In this document: positions 59,101 through 64,000 of the stretch, in pieces
Position numbering within the stretch: the stretch's first letter is position 1
Layout of the letters: each line of letters begins with the position of its first letter
NCBI RefSeq assembly: GCF_038006045.1
Contig: NZ_JBBOUK010000001.1
Span: 1,467,001-1,531,000, forward strand
Direction: 5' to 3'
From: Exiguobacterium sp. FSL W8-0210
GTDB taxonomy: Bacteria > Bacillota > Bacilli > Exiguobacteriales > Exiguobacteriaceae
DNA: 64,000 bases
Made by a program: the position numbers and the translations under genes
The notes under the pieces: model-generated
The model's database searches: none
What the model was told of the DNA's origin: nothing
The model's input: the letters and a program-made list of their open reading frames with translations, nothing else

Positions 59101-59544
59101 TTAGACTGTTTTTTCAAGCTTCATTAAGAGCGAACGGAACAACTCCAGTTCCTGATCCGAGAAGTCCTCAAAGACGTCTGCAAGGTAATCCATCTTCATC
59201 GACTCGAGTTTTTCGTAAAGCTCAATGCCTTTCGGTGTTGCCCGCAGTTCGACGACGCGACGATCGAGCTCGCTTCGCTCACGTGAGATCAACTCTTTTT
59301 TCGTCAATTCGTCTGCCAGAGCCGTAATCATGCTTGCTGAAAATTGGAACTCTTGCGAGAGCGCTGAAGCAATTTGGGGACTGTTCGCACAAAGTGATTT
59401 TAAGATGAAGAACTCGTTACGTGTCAAGTAAGTCGTAAACATGCTACGCACGTCCTTTTTGATCGCGCGGTAGTTCATCCGTAATCCTTTTTCCGTATCA
59501 ACGATCAACTGATCGCGTTGTGCTACTTCTAGTGTAGTTGCCAT
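59101..59544 (-). CDS. MarR-family regulator
   Basis: 147 aa. MarR fold with YLTRNEFFILKSLCANSPQIASALSQEFQFSASMITALADELTKKEL as DNA-binding region and RSELDRRVVELRATPKGIELY as wing. AGAAAGAGTGAAGG upstream of the ATG. One Cys in the HTH region (SLCANSP). No adjacent target gene is obvious; the synthetase 71 bp upstream is on the same strand and could be co-regulated. Confidence 0.85.
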   Translation of the reverse strand: MATTLEVAQRDQLIVDTEKGLRMNYRAIKKDVRSMFTTYLTRNEFFILKSLCANSPQIASALSQEFQFSASMITALADELTKKELISRERSELDRRVVELRATPKGIELYEKLESMKMDYLADVFEDFSDQELELFRSLLMKLEKTV

Positions 59545-59615
59545 GTATCCTTCACTCTTTCTATACCGTAGTTTCTTTCACTCGTGATTTAGTATAGTGA
59601 AAAATTTTAGTTTAA

Positions 59616-60683
59616 TCAATATTTTTCTCTTGAATCATCTGACTCGACGACACGGGCGACGATTTCTTCGACGTTGCGTAATTCCGGATAGAAACGGCGG
59701 AAGAAGTAGTCAATGCGGTGCGTATCTTCACCAGCGATCGTCAATGCCATACAGATATAGGCGATCCCGATTCCTTGACGAGGCAGGAATGGATTCGGCA
59801 TGACCTTTGCACAACGTAAGGCGAGCGGACTATGTGTCGAGACCGCTTCAATCAGTTCACCGTACGTCCGGATATCGACGTAATGGAACATTCGGATCAG
59901 TTCGTTGATCAACTGTTGATCGGAATCGAGCATCATTTGTGACGTGACGAGACGTTTGTCGAGTTCGCTGATGACGGGGGAGTGGTCGATGAAGTAATTC
60001 AAGTTATCTGCTGTGATCCGGACTTGATGCGGATCAGACAAGATTTGTTGGACCGTCTCGTCTTCGAATTGTTTCAATTGCTTCTTGATGTTGACGAACT
60101 CCTGATCGGCGATCTCTAGAAGTCCTGCCACCCGACTGAAGCTACGCCGGACTTCTGCCGGGACGCTGTTCGGATTTTTATATCCAAGATCATGCTCGAT
60201 CTCGGCCCACGCATGTTGAAGGATCGAGCGGATCTGAATCTCTGCCGTATAGTCCTTGAAACGTCCATACTCGCTTAAGGCAAGCCGCTGTTCACTGAGT
60301 GACGCGACGAAGTGGACCGAGAGGTAACCGAATTCCGTCGTATCGAGCAAGGTCGACTTATCGACCGATTGATCGCGATCGATCGCAAACTCATTCTCGA
60401 TGATTCGCGCCGCTTCCCGAACGTCATCATGGAAATAGGTAACGATCCGGATCCCGGTCAAGTCATGGACGTCCTTGAGCGAACGGTATTTATTCGGTTG
60501 CCGTAAGACCTTTTGATACAGGCTCTCGGAGTCTTTCGTCCGGGCGACGATTGAGTGGTATTTGATGCCTGCCGCGTCCAACAGCTCGGACAAGAGCATC
60601 TTCAACTTGTCGGCATAGGCATCATATTCTTCCTTATCATTGACGTATTCGAGCATCATCGTATTTAAATCTTGTGATTGCAC
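59616..60683 (-). CDS. RelA/SpoT-domain nucleotide pyrophosphokinase, long small-alarmone-synthetase type
   Basis: 355 aa. Synthetase domain at 20-225: SLKDVHDLTGIRIVTYFHDDV (metal Asp), TEFGYLSVHFVA (acceptor-site G-Y-x-S-x-H), YTAEIQIRSILQHAWAEIEHDLGYK (catalytic Glu). No HD hydrolase domain. The extra ~130-residue helical C-terminus (about 225-355) has no recognised family. Longer than RelP/RelQ (about 210-230). Could make (p)ppGpp, or act like tRNA-modifying toxSAS. No obvious antitoxin is next to it. The gene is divergent from the gene at 60824. Confidence 0.78.
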   Translation of the reverse strand: MQSQDLNTMMLEYVNDKEEYDAYADKLKMLLSELLDAAGIKYHSIVARTKDSESLYQKVLRQPNKYRSLKDVHDLTGIRIVTYFHDDVREAARIIENEFAIDRDQSVDKSTLLDTTEFGYLSVHFVASLSEQRLALSEYGRFKDYTAEIQIRSILQHAWAEIEHDLGYKNPNSVPAEVRRSFSRVAGLLEIADQEFVNIKKQLKQFEDETVQQILSDPHQVRITADNLNYFIDHSPVISELDKRLVTSQMMLDSDQQLINELIRMFHYVDIRTYGELIEAVSTHSPLALRCAKVMPNPFLPRQGIGIAYICMALTIAGEDTHRIDYFFRRFYPELRNVEEIVARVVESDDSREKY

Positions 60684-60823
60684 CGTTTTGCACCTTCCTC
60701 ATCCTGTAGTCATCTAGCCATATTGTAGCACTCTGCTTCACTAAACGCACAAGAAGACCCTGTTTGAAGCAGTACGATTCGTGGGAAAAAGACAAGTAGT
60801 ATGTGTTCAGGAGGAGATTGAAA

Positions 60824-61960
60824 ATGGAAATAGTGGATGCCCGTGCTTTACCTGCCGATCATATGGATGTCTTGCATGTCACACCGTCGTCGATCTATTT
60901 TCGACGTCGCCTCGATGACGCCCGTTACCACATCAGTCGGTATGATCTTGAAGATCAAGAACAAGTCGATCTGACGCAGCAGGCTTTGACGGATCACGGA
61001 CCGACCCGACCGTTCGTGCGGCACGGAAGAGTCTATTGTTTGAATGAACATACGCAAGAGCAGGGCGGGGAGACGGAAGTGCTCGTTATCGATCTCTTGT
61101 CCGGTAAACGGGAGCAGATTGCGTCGTTTTACGTGGAAGGGGATTTGACGCTCTACTGGGTGCTCAATGACAACTATCTCGTATTCTTGCAGACGACGGA
61201 TACGACGTCCGCGTTTTTGTATGACGTCAAGGACGAATCACGGCAGACGATTCGCGATCCACGGCTCTACGGGATGACGGAGAATTACCGGGAACTCTAT
61301 TTCTTTCTCGTCACGCTCGAAGACAAGGAGTACATCGTCTGTAACGCTCGGCTCGATGAGTTCTCGTTCTATGACGCCCTTGAAAGTGGTGTCATCTCAC
61401 CAGAAGATCCGATTGATCACTCCGAAAGTCTGTTGATCGCACCACTTTCGACCTTGATTGAGGAGATTGAACAAGGTGTCGAACATTTATCGTTTGCGAC
61501 ACTATTGAAATTAGATGGGGAAGGGGATACCGTCCAGTATCTCGGGGAACAAGAAGGGCATCTCATCTTCAGTGCCTATACCGATCGTCTGAACGAAGAA
61601 ATCTTTTACCGGATTGATACGGAAGCGAGTGTCGAAGAGGTCGCCCGGATCCAGTGGAGTGACTACGAACCGCTCGATTTCACATACGATGATGTTGAGT
61701 CGACGATCTTCATCGTTAATGACCGATCCGAGCACCATCATGAAATAATCAACTTACGCAATGGTGCCCGATTCCTCGATAAAGAACCGTTCGAACGTGT
61801 CTTACGGGGACGCTTCTATCTACACGAAGCGATTGGAGACAACGCGGAACCGATGGTCACCGTCTATGATGCAGAACACAATGAACGCTATCGGTTCGAG
61901 GATGCCTATTATGTCACTGTGTCCGGGGAACTTGTCATCTTATCAGTCCATCAACTATAA
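60824..61960 (+). CDS. Predicted beta-propeller-like hypothetical protein
   Basis: 378 aa from ATG 60824, preceded by CAGGAGGAGATTGAAA; the frame extends to 60803 with no ribosome site. Very acidic, no signal or membrane helix. Repeated short beta motifs with aromatic and Asp/Glu turns (ISRYDLEDQEQVDLTQ, LIFSAYTDRLNEEIFYRIDTE, DFTYDDVESTIFIVNDR) suggest a WD40-like or YncE-like propeller, but the repeats are not sharp enough to be sure. Unknown role. Confidence 0.5.
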   Translation: MEIVDARALPADHMDVLHVTPSSIYFRRRLDDARYHISRYDLEDQEQVDLTQQALTDHGPTRPFVRHGRVYCLNEHTQEQGGETEVLVIDLLSGKREQIASFYVEGDLTLYWVLNDNYLVFLQTTDTTSAFLYDVKDESRQTIRDPRLYGMTENYRELYFFLVTLEDKEYIVCNARLDEFSFYDALESGVISPEDPIDHSESLLIAPLSTLIEEIEQGVEHLSFATLLKLDGEGDTVQYLGEQEGHLIFSAYTDRLNEEIFYRIDTEASVEEVARIQWSDYEPLDFTYDDVESTIFIVNDRSEHHHEIINLRNGARFLDKEPFERVLRGRFYLHEAIGDNAEPMVTVYDAEHNERYRFEDAYYVTVSGELVILSVHQL

Positions 61961-61966
61961 AAAAGT

Positions 61967-62208
61967 GGGACTGACTCAAAAAAAGAATGACGCGTCACAC
62001 GCTACTCCTACAGAAAAAGCGCATCTTTTCGCTGTCAGAGACAAACAAGACCCGATTTCCTGCTTGAATAAGGCTGGAAAACTGGCTTGTGTCTCGCCTG
62101 AGGAAAGGGCGTGAAAAGACGCGTCATTCTTTTTGTTACGAGATAAGGTTGGCAGAATGATGATCTGCCAACCTTATCTTTGTAAAAACTGACTTTTGAA
62201 TCAGTCCC
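61967..62208. repeat. Structured dispersed repeat, copy 2 (MITE-like, inverted core)
   Basis: About 242 bp. Outer inverted repeat GGGACTGACTCAAAA / TTTTGAATCAGTCCC, inner AAAGAATGACGCGTC / GACGCGTCATTCTTT, then hairpin GATAAGGTTGGCAGA / TCTGCCAACCTTATC. Relative to copy 1 (29931-30128), flanks keep the same orientation but the core is reverse-complemented and has about 36 bp more. It lies between the convergent genes ending at 61960 and 62306, where it can serve as terminator. Confidence 0.85.
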
Positions 62209-62259
62209 GTCTGTATGAACATATAATTATTTCAGATACCATAATTAATATAAAAAACA

Positions 62260-62293
62260 AAAAACCAGCCGAGAGTAAACCTCAGGCTGGCTA
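62260..62293 (-). terminator. Intrinsic terminator
   Basis: Minus strand: CCAGCCTGAG and CTCTCGGCTGG (one bulge) then TTTTTTG. Ends the Ohr gene. Confidence 0.8.
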
Positions 62294-62305
62294 GAAATGC
62301 TACAC

Positions 62306-62728
62306 TTATTCTGCGTCAGTCGTACGTGTGTAGACGTCGACTTGAATGTTTCCAGCAGTTGCACGTGAGTAAGGGCAGACCGTATGCGCGACTTTCGCGA
62401 GTTCAGCGGCCGCTTCTTCTGAGATCCCGCGGACGAGAACATCAAGTTCGACTGAAAGCATGAATCCGTCAGCTGCTTCGTTTAACGTCACGTGTGCTGT
62501 AACTTCACTGCCATCATGTTTGATCCCTTGTTTGCGAGCGACCATGTTTAAAGCAGAGTCGAAGCAAGCAGAGTATCCTGCAGCAAAGAGTTGTTCTGGG
62601 TTCGTTGCTTGTTTTTTCGATCCTGGTACTGGCATTGCGAGGGCGACGTCAAGGATTCCGTCCTCCGATACGACGCGTCCGTCGCGACCTCCGACAGCTG
62701 TTGCAGATGATGTGAACATTGGTTTCAT
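62306..62728 (-). CDS. ohr: Organic hydroperoxide resistance protein Ohr
   Basis: 140 aa, AAAGGGAGT upstream. Both reactive cysteines are present: PEQLFAAGYSACFDSAL (peroxidatic) and VAHTVCPYSRATAGNI (resolving). N-terminus carries the usual T-A-x-x-x-G-G-R-D-G-R. Thiol peroxidase that reduces organic and lipid hydroperoxides with lipoylated partners. Divergent from OhrR, with the operator between them. Confidence 0.95.
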   Translation of the reverse strand: MKPMFTSSATAVGGRDGRVVSEDGILDVALAMPVPGSKKQATNPEQLFAAGYSACFDSALNMVARKQGIKHDGSEVTAHVTLNEAADGFMLSVELDVLVRGISEEAAAELAKVAHTVCPYSRATAGNIQVDVYTRTTDAE

Positions 62729-62769
62729 GTGTGTAACTCCCTTTCGTTGTTAGATTCAAATAAGTAGCT

Positions 62770-62799
62770 TACAATTAGATTGTATACAATTTAAATCGA
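62770..62799. promoter_or_regulatory. OhrR operator
   Basis: TACAATTAGATTGTA directly followed by TACAATTTAAATCGA closely matches the doubled TACAATT-AATTGTA operator of Bacillus ohrA. It lies between divergent ohr and ohrR. Confidence 0.88.
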
Positions 62800-62836
62800 A
62801 ATGCAACTCGTTTGCTCACGATAGGAGGAATTTTTT

Positions 62837-63268
62837 ATGAACCCGTTAGCTTTAGATGAACAACTCTGTTTTCCGTTTTATGCGATTTCGCGTGAGATCA
62901 CGCGTCGTTATCGTCCGTTACTTGAACCCCTCGGTCTGACGTATCCACAATATCTCGTCATGCTCGTCGTCTGGGAGGAGGAGGGACAATCGCTTAAAGC
63001 CATCGGCGAACGGCTCCATCTTGACTCCGGTACGTTGACGCCGTTACTAAAGAAACTCGAAGCAGCAGATTTGTTGCGACGCGTCCGTAAGCCGGAAGAC
63101 GAACGACACATCCAGATTTTTTTGACAGATGCCGGTCGTGCGTTACGGAAACAAGCAGAGACCGTTCCGCTTGATCTCGTCCAAACACTCGACGTCGATG
63201 AAGAAGATCTTCAAGTCGTCAAAGCGGCACTGAATCGTCTCGTCATGAAAATGAGCGACCCGGATTAA
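62837..63268 (+). CDS. ohrR: Peroxide-sensing MarR-family repressor OhrR
   Basis: 143 aa, AGGAGGAATTTTTT before the ATG. LDEQLCFPFYAISREITRRYRPLL contains the reactive Cys11, equivalent to Cys15 of Bacillus OhrR. LTYPQYLVMLVVWEE and HLDSGTLTPLLKKLEAADLLRR are the family HTH. No second Cys, so the single-Cys type. When oxidised by organic peroxides it leaves the operator and frees ohr. Confidence 0.93.
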   Translation: MNPLALDEQLCFPFYAISREITRRYRPLLEPLGLTYPQYLVMLVVWEEEGQSLKAIGERLHLDSGTLTPLLKKLEAADLLRRVRKPEDERHIQIFLTDAGRALRKQAETVPLDLVQTLDVDEEDLQVVKAALNRLVMKMSDPD

Positions 63269-63281
63269 CCGGATCGCTCAT
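63251..63281 (+). terminator. Intrinsic terminator overlapping the ohrR stop
   Basis: ATGAGCGA-CCGG and CCGG-TCGCTCAT stem around ATTAA. The stop codon lies inside the loop. Confidence 0.7.
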
Positions 63282-63285
63282 TGTC

Positions 63286-63741
63286 TTATTTACGGCGGAA
63301 GCCTTCTTCTTCAAGATAGTTCGCTGCTTCCTTATACGAGTTGAATGCACCGTCTAAAAGATCACCGGCGTAGACGAGCCACGTGTCGATGTCTTCATTG
63401 AGCAACGTCAATTCGAACTGGTTATCGTTGACCCATGTTTCTTCGAGTGTTTCGACCGATTGGACTGTTGAGAGTGCTTTGATTGCATCTTCTAATAAGA
63501 GAATTAAAGCAGGTTCTGAGAATTCACGGATGTTGACGAAACCTTTTTCGTCCGTTTCATAACCTGGTAGACCAGCGGCATAGACGAAGCCGTTACCGTT
63601 CGGATGCAAATGATAGACGAGATTCTTCTTCTCATACTGACTGTCCGGAAATTGGAAATTGACGCGCTTCAGCGAGACATCTTTTCGGACGAGTTGTGGG
63701 AAGGTCTCGATAATTCGTAGTTTTTCTTCAAAAGTTAACAT
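63286..63741 (-). CDS. Hypothetical cytoplasmic protein
   Basis: 151 aa, AAGGAGGAAC before the ATG. A mixed alpha/beta acidic protein: LTFEEKLRIIETFPQLVRKDVSLKRVNF, NGFVYAAGLPGYETDEKGFVNIREF and a C-terminal helix SYKEAANYLEEEGFRRK. No membrane segment or catalytic motif. Similar small proteins occur in Bacillota, but I do not recognise a named family. Single-gene unit with a convergent terminator at 63251-63281. Confidence 0.6.
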   Translation of the reverse strand: MLTFEEKLRIIETFPQLVRKDVSLKRVNFQFPDSQYEKKNLVYHLHPNGNGFVYAAGLPGYETDEKGFVNIREFSEPALILLLEDAIKALSTVQSVETLEETWVNDNQFELTLLNEDIDTWLVYAGDLLDGAFNSYKEAANYLEEEGFRRK

Positions 63742-63867
63742 GGTTCCTCCTTGGTGTTACAGTTCTTCACTTCTATATATGCGATGAAATCAAACAAAAT
63801 GTCAACCGCTGTCTGAAACCAAGCGACGTTTTTAACCGTAAATGGAAACGAAAGGAAGTGTTTTTTG

Positions 63868-64000
63868 ATGTCTACTGTACAATGGCATACGCTGCCAGAA
63901 CGATCGATTCGAGCAGAACGGCTCGGATTGTTGCCGTTACATGGCTTGATCGCCGTCATCTTGATCGGAACGACGATCACCCAAGTCATGTGGCTCGACC
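63868..64000 (+). CDS. Membrane protein, 3'-partial (possibly PH-domain YdbS-like)
   Basis: AAAGGAAG before an ATG at 63868. Only 44 residues are in the window: STVQWHTLPERSIRAERLG then a hydrophobic helix (LPLHGLIAVILIGTTITQVMW). The P-x-R-x-I-R/A-x-R start and immediate helix fit YdbS-like bacterial PH-domain membrane proteins. Assignment is tentative because the rest lies beyond the window. Confidence 0.4.
   Translation, partial: MSTVQWHTLPERSIRAERLGLLPLHGLIAVILIGTTITQVMWLD

Noticed and set aside
59101-60683. MarR plus RelA/SpoT-like gene as a toxin-antitoxin pair
   Set aside because: The MarR gene is 71 bp downstream, has its own terminator and a normal DNA-binding fold; known toxSAS antitoxins are not MarR proteins.
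1-64000. CRISPR array, rRNA, tRNA or integrated prophage
   Set aside because: No regularly spaced repeats, no cloverleaf or rRNA motifs noticed, and no phage structural or integrase genes other than IS transposases.

Overview
The window looks like chromosomal DNA of an Exiguobacterium-type member of the Bacillota. The strongest sign is the retinal protein at 30138-30884. It matches, from memory, the Exiguobacterium sibiricum rhodopsin (ESR), including His57, Asp85, Lys96 in the proton-donor position and Lys225. Strong AAGGAGG-type ribosome binding sites, TTG/GTG starts, sigma-D-like promoters, an OhrR/Ohr pair with a Bacillus-type operator and close-packed operons with GNAT acetyltransferases agree. 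No rRNA, tRNA, CRISPR array or prophage was seen.

Layout. 1-8.5 kb: GNAT fragment, PadR/HAAS sensor pair, GntR-exporter-DUF554 operon, broken NUDIX gene, arylamine N-acetyltransferase, and a Fur-box ferric-siderophore binding protein plus two permeases with no ATPase gene. 8.5-20.3 kb: an AT-rich accessory stretch with an intact IS150-type element (8526-10192), a decayed relative of it (17025-17360), small membrane or secreted proteins, an ABC ATPase tail, a beheaded ROK gene and a GNAT gene that has lost its start. 20.4-31.5 kb: VOC protein, ROK regulator plus MFS transporter with a palindromic operator, two chemotaxis transducers, three GNATs, a C45 hydrolase and the rhodopsin. 31.5-44 kb: a cysteine-rich MarR regulator, flavoprotein and PAT/ArsN1-like acetyltransferase (a candidate organoarsenical or thiol-reactive response module), then flavodoxin-like reductase, YusW-like lipoprotein, EEP hydrolase, GNATs, XRE/membrane pair, amine oxidase-PhzF-HAD operon and a NorA-like pump with TetR. 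44-53.2 kb: CNNM-type transporter, GGDEF-EAL protein and HemAT oxygen sensor transcribed divergently, both with sigma-D-like promoters, two pseudogenes, a GAF-GGDEF cyclase and a second intact IS3-family element (51900-53154). 53.2-64 kb: kinase-like protein, M32 carboxypeptidase, glycerophosphodiesterase, guanylate-kinase-like and APH-like proteins, TPR protein, MarR, a RelA/SpoT-type synthetase, Ohr/OhrR and the start of a possible PH-domain membrane protein.

Three themes stand out. First, a dispersed structured repeat (29931-30128 and 61967-62208) sits in two convergent intergenic regions. Its flanks keep the same orientation in both copies, while the core between inner inverted repeats, and apparently a hairpin loop, is flipped. 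Second, the motility and c-di-GMP genes appear tied together by TCAA-N15-(A/G)(A/C)CGATA(A/T) promoters. Third, small accessory genes are decaying by single lesions (NUDIX, VOC, GNAT, membrane protein) while housekeeping operons remain intact. Coordinates are from direct reading. Family assignments come from recognised motifs, without database searches.
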